Assembly (NCBI RefSeq): GCF_900258035.1
Contig: NZ_OGTP01000010.1
Span: 154,282-218,281 of the forward strand
Direction of reading: 5' to 3'
Source: Caballeronia novacaledonica
GTDB taxonomy: Bacteria; Pseudomonadota; Gammaproteobacteria; Burkholderiales; Burkholderiaceae
Length of the DNA stretch: 64,000 nucleotides
The notes below the pieces were generated by a model, which saw nothing but the letters and a program-made list of their open reading frames with translations, had not been told where the DNA came from and searched no databases. Positions 56,058-64,000 of this stretch are shown piece by piece. Position 1 is the first letter of the stretch, and each line of letters starts with the position of its first letter. The translations under genes and the position numbers were made by a program.

Positions 56058-57254
56058 TCAGACGACGTTCATCGCCAGCGCGCTCGCGCGATAGTGCTCC
56101 GCCGCCTTTTCGGTGTCGCCCAGTTGCTCGTGCAGCCGGGCAAGCGCGCGATGCGTGCGGATCTTGAGGGGTTCGTTGTCGGCGAGCTTCAGCGCCGACT
56201 CGAGAAACGCCTGCGCCTTGCCCCACAACTGCTGATGCAGACACAGCCGCCCGAGCGTGAAGAGCAGGTCGGCGTCTTCGGTGCGTTCCTTCTGCCACGC
56301 TTCGGCGCGCTGAATGAGCGGGAACGCGTCGCCACCGACGATGCAATCCGGATAGCGCCGCAAGAGCCGCGCGTCCCAGTTGTGCGCGAGCGCATCCTCG
56401 ACGATCTTCTTCGCTTCCGCGCGACGATCGAGCGCGATCAGCAATTCGGCGGCGAGATCGGCGAGACGCGGCGACTGACGCTCGGTCGCCGAAAGCGATT
56501 GCCACAGTTCGAGCAGCGCGTCGGGATTGTGCCGCCGGTCGCGCAGCAGGTTTTCCGCCGCCACCTGACGCAGCCGCACCGCGACCGCCGGATGCAGCGC
56601 CTCGCGCTTCTCCAGCATGCGCGCGAGCTTCAGCACTTCGCCCCAGTTCTTCAACTGCTGCTGCGCGCGCAGCGCGATCTGCTGCGCGTGAATGCGCCGG
56701 CCGCCCTGCGCCTGCATTTCGGTGAGCGCGACGAGCGCGCCGTCGGCATCGCGGCCATCGGCGCGCATGTCGGCGGTCGCCATCAGACGCGCGTCCTGCC
56801 AGTCCGCGCCGGACACCTGCGCGAGCCATTCGTCGCGGCGCGCATATTCGTGCAGACGGTGCGCCGCGTTTGCACCGATGAGCCCTGCCGCGCCCTTGTT
56901 GTCGTCGACGGACAGCGCGTCGCGGGCGGCTTTCTCGGCCTTCGAGAAGCGCCCGGCGTACAGATGCCCGACCGCATCGCGCAGCGACGCATTCGCCTTC
57001 GCGAGCTTGCTGCGCGCGCGATACGCGGCGACGCGCGACGGCATTTTCCACACGCCGCGCGCCGCGCGAATGAGCGCGTAGAGCACGATGAACAGCACGA
57101 CGAGCGCCACGGCGAACAGATTGAGCGACATGTCGACCCGATACGGCGGGATCACGAGCAGGATCTGCCCGCCGTTGAAGCCCCCGACCGTCGCGACGAT
57201 CACCGCGACGGCGAACAGCAGCGCGAGCCAGATGAGTCCACGAATCGTCATCAT
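56058..57254 (-). CDS. hemY: HemY protein (heme biosynthesis-associated)
   Basis: 398 aa. Two N-terminal membrane segments (residues ~5-25 and 42-62) followed by TPR-like helices (SRVAAYRARSKLAKANASLRDAVGHLYAGRFSKAEKAARDAL; LADNEPLKIRTHRALARLHEQLGDTEKA). It follows the hem genes in gamma- and beta-proteobacteria; its exact task is not known. Its ATG overlaps the hemDX stop as ATGA. Confidence 0.92.
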   Translation of the reverse strand: MMTIRGLIWLALLFAVAVIVATVGGFNGGQILLVIPPYRVDMSLNLFAVALVVLFIVLYALIRAARGVWKMPSRVAAYRARSKLAKANASLRDAVGHLYAGRFSKAEKAARDALSVDDNKGAAGLIGANAAHRLHEYARRDEWLAQVSGADWQDARLMATADMRADGRDADGALVALTEMQAQGGRRIHAQQIALRAQQQLKNWGEVLKLARMLEKREALHPAVAVRLRQVAAENLLRDRRHNPDALLELWQSLSATERQSPRLADLAAELLIALDRRAEAKKIVEDALAHNWDARLLRRYPDCIVGGDAFPLIQRAEAWQKERTEDADLLFTLGRLCLHQQLWGKAQAFLESALKLADNEPLKIRTHRALARLHEQLGDTEKAAEHYRASALAMNVV

Positions 57255-59374
57255 CCGCCTCGCTTGAACTGATGGACGGCGGCGAGGCTGGCGTTCAGGT
57301 TCGGCACGGCGACGGCGAGCGACGCCTGATCGACCTGCTTCACGAGATCGCGCACGGCCTGCACTTTTTTGGACGATGCGTCGAAGTAGCGCGCGAGCGC
57401 GGCATCGGCGACGCGCAGATCCGACTTGAGCGTCGGCTCGCTGCGCGACAGCAGCGACAGACGCGCGGACAGAAGACGCAGCTTCACGTTCTCGCGCACG
57501 AAATAGCCTTGGTCGGGCGACGTGAGCATTGCGTCGGCGTTATCGATGCGCCGCACCGACACGAGGCTCGACAACTGCTGGCCGATGCCGCTCGTGATCT
57601 GATGCCACAGCACCTTCCAGCGCGGCTCGCCGGTCGCCGCGGCGATCGACGCGCTGTTGCCCGGCTCGGCCGTCTGCGCGCGGGCGCGTGCGATCGGCGC
57701 TTCGCCCGACAGCGGCAACTGGTCGATCTGGTCGATGGCCGTGTCGAGCTTGATCGCGAGGCCGGTGAGATCGGTGGTGGGCGTGGCCTTCAGCTTGTCC
57801 ATGTCCAGCGCGATCGCCTTGCGGATCGCGACGACCTGCGGACCGGTGGTCGCGGCGAGGCGCGTGTCGGCGCTTTGCAGCGCGAAGAGCGCGAGTTGCA
57901 CGTTGCCGGTCAATTGCAGTTGCTGGCTCGCGCTCGACAGAATCTGCTCGACTTCGGCGACGGTCCAGTCGTCGCGATTGCTCGCGAGATCCTGATATTG
58001 CTGCTGCAACGCCTGGCTGTGCGCTTCGGCGTCGTTGAGCTTGCCTTGCAACTGGATGATCTGCGTGTTGAGCGCGGTGGTCGCGCTCGCGGCCTGATCG
58101 GCTTTCGCGCGCAGATCGGCGTTCTGGCCGTCGGACTGGGCGAGGCGCTGCGTCAGTTGCGCGTCGGCGCGGTCGAACTTGCGGTTCAGGACGAACGCGC
58201 CCGCGCCCGCCGCCACCGCCAGAATGACGACGACGAACCACAACAACACGATGCCCGCGCCGCCGCGACGCTTCTGCTGCTCGAAAGGCGTGAAAGGCGT
58301 GTTCGGCGGCAAGGGCGGTGTCACGTTCGGCTGAGGTGAAGCTTTTTTGGAATCGTTCGAATCAGTCATGCGTGATTGAGCCGTTTGGTGGGCCGGCGCG
58401 GTGGCCGGATGGGCGTCCGTCGGCGCGGATGAGGATTGCTTCGAGCTCGATGCGCTCGCCGCAGCGCTCGCAAATGCGTAGGCCTCCGGATCGCGTGATG
58501 TCGATGCCCGCGCGGACGCGGCGCCGGTTTCTGACGGGAACAGCGCTTCCAGCGAGTGTGCGATGCGTTCGTCGCCCGCGCCGGACACCGTAATCCTATC
58601 AAAACCCGCTCCCCGCGCGGCTTCGGCGATGCGCGGGTGCGGGCAGACGACCGGCGTGCGCTTGAGCAGCACGATTTCGCCGGCGGTGAGATGTTCGTGC
58701 GCGAGCTCGTCGAGATTGCGCACGCCTTCGGAACTCGTCAGCAGCCACGCGTGCGCCTTGCCCGAAAGCAGTTCGTGGATGCGCTCCCACTTCTGCATCG
58801 ACGGCTCGGGCAGCACGCGGCGGTACGCGGCGGCTTTCTCGACGCGCGCGCCCGCCTCGGCCAGCCGTTCGGCGAGCCATTCGCGGCCGCCGTCGCCGCG
58901 CACGATCAGCACGCGCCGGCCTTCGAGACCGTTCGTGCCGAAATGCGCTTCGATCGCGGTGTAGAGCGCTTCCGAGTCGAAGCGCGGATCGGCTTCTTCC
59001 GCCGGCGGACTGATCACGCGATGCGCGGGCGCGTGCACGCCCTGCCGCGCCAGCGCCGCGACCGATCCCGGACCGACGACCGCGACGGGCAGATCCACGG
59101 GCCACGGCGCGGCGAGCCGCGCGAAAGCATGATCGATCGCATTCGGCGACACGAACACGACGAGTGCGTAACGCGCGGGCATGTCCGGCAAGTCCGGCGG
59201 CAGAAAAAGCTCGTCGAGCGCGGCGCGCAGCGGGGCATCGTCGGCGACGGGCGCGATATCGATGAGCGGAAATTCCAGCGTGTCGAAGCCGGCGCTCGCG
59301 AGGTGCGCGAGCAACGCGGACGACTGTCCGCCCGGACGCGTGACGACGACGGTGGCGCGGCGCTCGCTCGCCAT
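57251..59374 (-). CDS. hemDX: fused uroporphyrinogen-III synthase and HemX domain
   Basis: 707 aa. Residues 1-~265 are HemD, closing hydroxymethylbilane to uroporphyrinogen III: VVVTRPGGQSSALLAHLAS start, VVFVSPNAIDHAF, VVGPGSVAALAR and LLTSSEGVRNL. A ~75-residue Ser/Ala-rich linker follows (~270-350), then a membrane segment (IVLLWFVVVILAVAAGAGAFVL), a coiled coil and the HemX domain to the end. Fusion of both is normal in Burkholderia. ATG 59374 overlaps the hemC stop (ATGA). An upstream in-frame extension runs through hemC and is not used. Confidence 0.92.
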   Translation of the reverse strand: MASERRATVVVTRPGGQSSALLAHLASAGFDTLEFPLIDIAPVADDAPLRAALDELFLPPDLPDMPARYALVVFVSPNAIDHAFARLAAPWPVDLPVAVVGPGSVAALARQGVHAPAHRVISPPAEEADPRFDSEALYTAIEAHFGTNGLEGRRVLIVRGDGGREWLAERLAEAGARVEKAAAYRRVLPEPSMQKWERIHELLSGKAHAWLLTSSEGVRNLDELAHEHLTAGEIVLLKRTPVVCPHPRIAEAARGAGFDRITVSGAGDERIAHSLEALFPSETGAASARASTSRDPEAYAFASAAASASSSKQSSSAPTDAHPATAPAHQTAQSRMTDSNDSKKASPQPNVTPPLPPNTPFTPFEQQKRRGGAGIVLLWFVVVILAVAAGAGAFVLNRKFDRADAQLTQRLAQSDGQNADLRAKADQAASATTALNTQIIQLQGKLNDAEAHSQALQQQYQDLASNRDDWTVAEVEQILSSASQQLQLTGNVQLALFALQSADTRLAATTGPQVVAIRKAIALDMDKLKATPTTDLTGLAIKLDTAIDQIDQLPLSGEAPIARARAQTAEPGNSASIAAATGEPRWKVLWHQITSGIGQQLSSLVSVRRIDNADAMLTSPDQGYFVRENVKLRLLSARLSLLSRSEPTLKSDLRVADAALARYFDASSKKVQAVRDLVKQVDQASLAVAVPNLNASLAAVHQFKRGG

Positions 59375-60381
59375 CAGGACTTCGGCGCCGAGGGCGCGGC
59401 GTTGGGGGCATCGGCGCGGCTCATCGTCGTGAGCGCGTTGACGATGTCCATTGCGCCTTGCGCTTCGAGATCCGCCGATACGCGCTTGCCGAGCGCGAGC
59501 GCGCCGGCGAGATCGGGCGAACGCACGGTTTCTTCGGCGCGCAATACGCGTTTGCCGTCGGGCATCGACACCGCGCCGCGCAAGTGCAGCGCGCCTTCGC
59601 GCCACACGGCATGCGCCGCGAGCGGCACTTCGCAACTGCCGCCGAGCGCACGCGACACCGCGCGTTCCGCTTCGACCGCGAGCGCGGTGGCTTCGTCGTG
59701 CAAGGGTTCGAGCCACGCGGCGAGATCGGCGCGATCCGCGCGAATCTCGATGCCGAGCGCGCCCTGCCCCGCCGCCGGCAAACTCTCCGAAGGATCGAGC
59801 AGCGCCCGGATGCGCGCTTCGAGCCCGAGCCGCTTCAAACCGGCGGCCGCGAGAATGATCGCCGCATATTCGCCGCGATCGAGCTTGCCGAGACGCGTGT
59901 CGAGATTGCCGCGCAACGGACGCACTTCGAGCGCGGGAAAGCGCGCGCGGATCATCGCTTCGCGGCGCAGACTCGACGTGCCGACGATGCTTCCCGCCGG
60001 CAACGCCTCCAGCGATTCATAGTGCGGCGAGACGAACGCATCGCGCGGATCTTCGCGCTCCAGAATGGCGCCGAGCGCGAAGCCTTCGGGCAGTTCCATC
60101 GGCACGTCTTTGAGCGAATGCACGGCGAGATCGGCGCGGCCATCGGCGAGCGCGGCTTCGAGTTCTTTCACGAAGAGACCCTTGCCGCCGACCTTCGACA
60201 ACGTGCGATCCAGAATCTGATCGCCGCGCGTCGTCATTCCGAGGATTTTTATGTCACAAGATGGATATAATTTGTGCAGCGCACACCGCACATGCTCGGC
60301 TTGCCACATCGCAAGCCGGCTTTCCCGCGAAGCGATGGTGATGCTCGCGGGCGGTGTCGTTGAATGCGTCTCGGAATTCAT
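59374..60381 (-). CDS. hemC: hydroxymethylbilane synthase (porphobilinogen deaminase)
   Basis: 335 aa. Joins four porphobilinogen units. [53 protein letters not shown] and [11 protein letters not shown] motifs, and GGSCEVPL with the Cys that carries the dipyrromethane cofactor, are all present. First gene of hemC-hemDX-hemY. Divergent from ppc over 313 bp. Confidence 0.97.
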   Translation of the reverse strand: MNSETHSTTPPASITIASRESRLAMWQAEHVRCALHKLYPSCDIKILGMTTRGDQILDRTLSKVGGKGLFVKELEAALADGRADLAVHSLKDVPMELPEGFALGAILEREDPRDAFVSPHYESLEALPAGSIVGTSSLRREAMIRARFPALEVRPLRGNLDTRLGKLDRGEYAAIILAAAGLKRLGLEARIRALLDPSESLPAAGQGALGIEIRADRADLAAWLEPLHDEATALAVEAERAVSRALGGSCEVPLAAHAVWREGALHLRGAVSMPDGKRVLRAEETVRSPDLAGALALGKRVSADLEAQGAMDIVNALTTMSRADAPNAAPSAPKS

Positions 60382-60694
60382 TGATGCTCGATCGAATGAC
60401 GGGATGGATGATAGACATTAGCGAACAATGGTAGCACGCACGCCAGGGTCCACCGACACACGGGCACCGCGCGAGAGCCTTGTCCGATGCGCCTTTCGGG
60501 GCGTCCGTGGCACGTTTATACGCGGGTGAACGGCGGCGCATGCCGCTTCTCGCGCGACGAACGTTCCGGAGCCCGCTAAACGCCGCGGCATGCTGTCGCC
60601 GGTTTGACGCACGGCCGTTCGCGCGGCCTGCGGTTTCCTGTGCCGTGTCGCGTCGATGTGCCCCTGGCTTCGCAGCTTCTGAGAGGAACCCAAC
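60382..60694. other. hemC-ppc divergent promoter region
   Basis: 313 bp with no gene on either strand. No clear regulator site is visible. A GAGAGG ribosome site for ppc lies at its right end. Confidence 0.4.
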
Positions 60695-63600
60695 GTGACG
60701 TCTTCTGGATCGGCTCGCCCGGCGCGCCGCAACGCCGCATTGCCCAAGTCTCCCTCCTCCGACGCGCCCCGCGCGACGTCGTCGTCCATCGTCACGGCGA
60801 AGGCCGCCACGGCCGCGAAGGCGTCGAAAACGGCCATCGCGCCGAAACCGAGACCCGGCATCAAGGCTGCGGCCAAGCGCGTTGCGACCAAAACGAAAGC
60901 GCCGCGCGCCAACGGCGCGGCCGCGCCGAAATCGACGACCCGCACGCGCGACGACAAAGACCGCCCGCTCTTCGAAGACATCCGCTTTCTCGGGCGCCTG
61001 CTCGGTGAAGTGCTGCGCGAGCAGGAAGGCGACGCCGTGTTCGACGTGGTCGAAGCCATTCGTCAGACGGCCGTGAAGTTCCGTCGCGAAGACGACAGCG
61101 AAGCCGCGCAGACGCTGGAGAAGAAGCTGCGCGCGCTGTCGCCGGAACAGACGGTGTCGGTGGTGCGCGCATTCAGCTATTTCTCGCATCTGGCGAACAT
61201 CGCGGAAGACCGCCATCACAATCGCCGCCGCCGCATCCACGCGCTCGCGGGCTCCGTCTCGCAACCGGGCACGATCGCCTATGCCATCGAGCGCATGCGC
61301 GAGCACAAGAACATCAGCGCGACGCGCAAGCTGCTGGAGAAGTTTTTCGGCGACGCGCTCATCGTGCCGGTTCTCACCGCGCATCCGACCGAAGTCTCGC
61401 GCAAGAGCATTCTCGACGCGCAGCACGACATCGCGCGCCTGCTCGCCGAACGCGATCAGGAACTGACCGCCCGCGAGCGCGCGCAGAACGAAGCCGTGCT
61501 GCGTGCGCGGGTGACGTCGCTGTGGCAGACGCGCATGCTGCGCGAAACGCGGCTCTCCGTCACCGATGAAATCGACAACGCGCTGTCCTACTATCGCGCG
61601 ACGTTCCTCGCGGAGATTCCCGCGCTTTACGCCGATATCGAAGGCGCGCTCGCCGAGCACGGCCTGCCCGTGCGCCTGCCGCCCTTCTTCCAGATGGGAA
61701 GCTGGATCGGCGGCGACCGCGACGGCAATCCGTTCGTCACCGGCGAAACGCTCGAAACCGCGATCACCCGTCAGGCGATCGTCATCTTCGAACACTATCT
61801 CGAAGAGACGCACAAGCTCGGCGCGGAATTGTCGGTGTCGAATCTGCTGGCCGGTTCGAGCGATGCGCTGAAGGCGCTCGCCGATGCCTCGCCGGATCAG
61901 TCGCCGCATCGCACGGACGAGCCGTACCGGCGCGCGCTGATCGGCATGTATACGCGGCTCGCGGCGAGCGCGCGCGTGCGGCTCGGCGAAGGCGTCGTCG
62001 CGGTGCGCAGCGCGGGCGCCGGCCAGCCGCAGATTCGCGCGACGCCCTACGCCGACGCCTCCGAATTCGTGCGCGACCTGCACGTGCTGATCGACTCGCT
62101 CACGGAGCATCACGGCGCGTCGATGTCTACCCTGCGTTTGTCGCCGCTCGCGCGCGCCGCCGAAGTGTTCGGCTTCCATCTCGCGAGCATCGACTTGCGG
62201 CAAAGCTCGGATATCCACGAAGCGGTGGTCGCCGAACTGCTTTCGCGCGCGGGTGTGGCCGCGGATTACGCGTCGCTGACCGAAGAGCAGAAGCGCGACG
62301 TGCTGCTGAAGGAACTGGCGCAGCCGCGTCCGCTGCGCCTGCCTTACGCGGAGTATTCGGATCTCGCGAAGAGCGAGCTCGGCGTGCTCGAAGCCGCGCG
62401 CGAGACGCGCCGGAAGTTCGGCACGCGCGCGGTGCGCAACTACATCATCTCGCATACGGAAACCGTCAGCGATCTGCTCGAAGTGATGCTGCTGCAGAAG
62501 GAAACCGGCGTGCTGCAAGGCTGCGTCGGCAGCAAGGACGATCCCGCGCGCGACGGCCTGATGGTGATTCCGCTCTTCGAGACCATCGCCGACTTGCGCA
62601 ACGCGCCGGTCATCATGGGCGAATTCTTCGCGCTGCCGGGCATCGACAAGCTGATCGAAAATCAGGGCAACGAGCAGGAAGTGATGCTCGGCTATTCGGA
62701 CAGCAACAAGGACGGCGGTTTCCTCACGTCGAACTGGGAGCTGTATCGCGCGGAAGTGGCGCTGGTTGCGCTTTTCAAGGAACGCGGCACGACGCTGCGG
62801 CTGTTCCACGGGCGCGGCGGCACGGTCGGACGCGGCGGCGGCCCGACCTATCAGGCGATTCTGTCGCAGCCGCCCGGCACCGTCGACGGGCAAATCCGCC
62901 TGACCGAGCAAGGCGAAGTGATCGCGAGCAAGTTCGCGAACGCGGAGATCGGGCGGCGCAATCTGGAGACGGTCGTCGCCGCGACGCTCGAAGCATCGCT
63001 GCTGCCGCACGAGAACGCGCCCGCGCAATTGCCGCAATTCGAAGCGACGATGCAGACGCTCTCCGATTCCGCGATGGCCGCGTACCGCGCGCTCGTCTAC
63101 GAGACGCCCGGCTTCACCGACTACTTCTTCCTGTCCACGCCGATTTCGGAGATCGCGGAGCTGAACATCGGCAGCCGGCCGGCGTCGCGCAAGCTGCAGG
63201 ATCCGAAGCAGCGCAAGATCGAGGATCTTCGCGCGATTCCGTGGGGCTTCTCGTGGGGTCAGTGCCGTTTGCTGTTGACGGGCTGGTACGGCTTCGGCAG
63301 CGCGGTATCGGCGTATCTCGACCGCGCCGGCTCCGACGACGAACGCGCGAAACGTCTCGCGACGCTGCGCAAGATGCACAAGACGTGGCCGTTCTTCAAG
63401 AACCTGCTGTCGAACATGGACATGGTGCTCGCGAAGACCGATCTCGCGGTTGCGTCGCGCTATGCGCAACTCGTCACCGACAGGAAGCTGCGCAAGACGG
63501 TGTTCGACAAGATCGTCGCGGAGCATGAGCGCACGTCGAACGTGCTCGCCGAGATCACCGGCAAGGGCGAGCGTCTCGCGGACAACCCGCTGCTCGCGCG

Positions 63601-63757
63601 CTCGATCAAGAACCGCTTCCCGTATCTCGATCCGCTCAACCACTTGCAGGTGGAACTGCTCAAGCGCCACCGCGCGGGCGATCAGAACGTGCGCCTGCGG
63701 CGCGGGATTCATTTGACGATCAACGGGATTGCGGCGGGGCTGCGTAATACGGGGTGA
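60695..63757 (+). CDS. ppc: phosphoenolpyruvate carboxylase
   Basis: 1020 aa; fixes bicarbonate onto PEP to give oxaloacetate. Catalytic His in [18 protein letters not shown] site in [11 protein letters not shown], and the glycine loop [14 protein letters not shown]. The enzyme proper begins at about residue 85 ([24 protein letters not shown]); before it lies an Ala/Lys/Ser-rich, probably disordered lead ([21 protein letters not shown]) that E. coli Ppc does not have. Start GTG 60695 behind GAGAGG; a shorter product from a later start cannot be excluded. Confidence 0.96.
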   Translation: MTSSGSARPARRNAALPKSPSSDAPRATSSSIVTAKAATAAKASKTAIAPKPRPGIKAAAKRVATKTKAPRANGAAAPKSTTRTRDDKDRPLFEDIRFLGRLLGEVLREQEGDAVFDVVEAIRQTAVKFRREDDSEAAQTLEKKLRALSPEQTVSVVRAFSYFSHLANIAEDRHHNRRRRIHALAGSVSQPGTIAYAIERMREHKNISATRKLLEKFFGDALIVPVLTAHPTEVSRKSILDAQHDIARLLAERDQELTARERAQNEAVLRARVTSLWQTRMLRETRLSVTDEIDNALSYYRATFLAEIPALYADIEGALAEHGLPVRLPPFFQMGSWIGGDRDGNPFVTGETLETAITRQAIVIFEHYLEETHKLGAELSVSNLLAGSSDALKALADASPDQSPHRTDEPYRRALIGMYTRLAASARVRLGEGVVAVRSAGAGQPQIRATPYADASEFVRDLHVLIDSLTEHHGASMSTLRLSPLARAAEVFGFHLASIDLRQSSDIHEAVVAELLSRAGVAADYASLTEEQKRDVLLKELAQPRPLRLPYAEYSDLAKSELGVLEAARETRRKFGTRAVRNYIISHTETVSDLLEVMLLQKETGVLQGCVGSKDDPARDGLMVIPLFETIADLRNAPVIMGEFFALPGIDKLIENQGNEQEVMLGYSDSNKDGGFLTSNWELYRAEVALVALFKERGTTLRLFHGRGGTVGRGGGPTYQAILSQPPGTVDGQIRLTEQGEVIASKFANAEIGRRNLETVVAATLEASLLPHENAPAQLPQFEATMQTLSDSAMAAYRALVYETPGFTDYFFLSTPISEIAELNIGSRPASRKLQDPKQRKIEDLRAIPWGFSWGQCRLLLTGWYGFGSAVSAYLDRAGSDDERAKRLATLRKMHKTWPFFKNLLSNMDMVLAKTDLAVASRYAQLVTDRKLRKTVFDKIVAEHERTSNVLAEITGKGERLADNPLLARSIKNRFPYLDPLNHLQVELLKRHRAGDQNVRLRRGIHLTINGIAAGLRNTG

Positions 63758-63806
63758 TGTTACGGCGCGGGCCGGGGTTTTCGCCGGATCGCGTATTCGT
63801 GGTGGA

Positions 63807-63857
63807 GGTCACTTTCTTTGCTGTTGCAAAGAAAGTGACCAAAGAAAGCAGCTTTTA
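63807..63857. repeat. Dispersed hairpin repeat, copy 1
   Basis: Perfect 14-bp arms GGTCACTTTCTTTG / CAAAGAAAGTGACC (63807-63820 / 63827-63840) with a CTGTTG loop, followed by AAAGAAAGCAGCTTTT. A second copy lies at 63950. The element sits just downstream of ppc and could act as a terminator or a REP-like mobile repeat. Confidence 0.75.
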
Positions 63858-63949
63858 TCGCGCTCGGTGCGGGGGCTTTCTGAGGCTTCGAGGGTTTGAG
63901 TGAAACTTGCCTTCGCGTCGGTCTATTAGCGTTGCCCCTGTGCGGGGCG

Positions 63950-64000
63950 GCAGTCACTTTCTTTGCTGCTGCAAAGAAAGTAACCAAAGAAAGCAGCTTT
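63950..64000. repeat. Dispersed hairpin repeat, copy 2 (cut by window edge)
   Basis: GCAGTCACTTTCTTTG-CTGCTG-CAAAGAAAGTAACC followed by AAAGAAAGCAGCTTT, about 90% like the first copy but with one mismatch in the stem. It runs into the window end, so its full length is not visible. The ~95 bp between the copies hold no gene. Confidence 0.75.

Noticed and set aside
60254..63712. 1152-codon open frame antisense to ppc
   Set aside because: Shadow of ppc; composition-driven and without motifs.

Overview
The window is a GC-rich chromosome segment of a Burkholderia-type betaproteobacterium, most likely Caballeronia or Paraburkholderia. The gene orders spoT-rpoZ-gmk-yicC / rph-rdgB-hemW, minC-minD-minE and hemC-hemDX-hemY, a Burkholderia-type porin and the general codon style all fit. 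The left 15.2 kb is mobile DNA; the rest is ordinary core genome.

Region A (1-8409) is a phage-derived element that enters from the left edge. It has a VapE-type helicase (5' end outside the window), an iteron-rich non-coding stretch that could be an origin, three unknown genes, an HK97-type major capsid protein, three small unknown genes, a P27-like small terminase subunit and a prohead protease. No portal, large terminase or tail gene is visible, so this looks like a capsid-carrying phage satellite rather than a full prophage. Its right end carries a SmaI-type restriction-modification cargo: controller protein, endonuclease and a convergent m4C-type methyltransferase. The same 13-bp C-box lies in front of the controller and the methyltransferase genes. 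The element ends in a 48-nt 3' fragment of a tRNA-Thr(CGT) gene.

Region B (8410-15247) is a second element placed in tandem behind the first. A tyrosine integrase follows the tRNA fragment. After it comes a leftward series: serine recombinase, a block of repeats with TATAGA boxes, three small genes coupled by ATGA overlaps, an HNH nuclease and a ParB-fold protein. It ends at a second copy of the tRNA-Thr 3' end (core 15 bp at 15233-15247), directly followed by a strong terminator that probably once served the intact tRNA gene.

Region C (15.3-64 kb) is core: secreted chorismate mutase, exonuclease/GIY-YIG protein, porin, greB, two identical tRNA-Arg(ACG), the stringent-response and nucleotide-quality cluster (spoT, rpoZ, gmk, yicC, rph, rdgB, hemW), tRNA-Ser(TGA), transporters, opgC, the min division operon, map, tRNA-Ser(CGA), serS, rarA, an NCS1 permease, a ureohydrolase with divergent LysR regulator, lolA-ftsK, trxB, smr, a TRIC-type channel, an isoaspartyl methyltransferase family protein, a rhodanese, an unusual SGNH hydrolase with a lectin tail, the hem operon and ppc. 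Several small genes (49-59 aa), a candidate three-hairpin small RNA before the porin gene and many intrinsic terminators are also listed. The right end holds two copies of a dispersed hairpin repeat.
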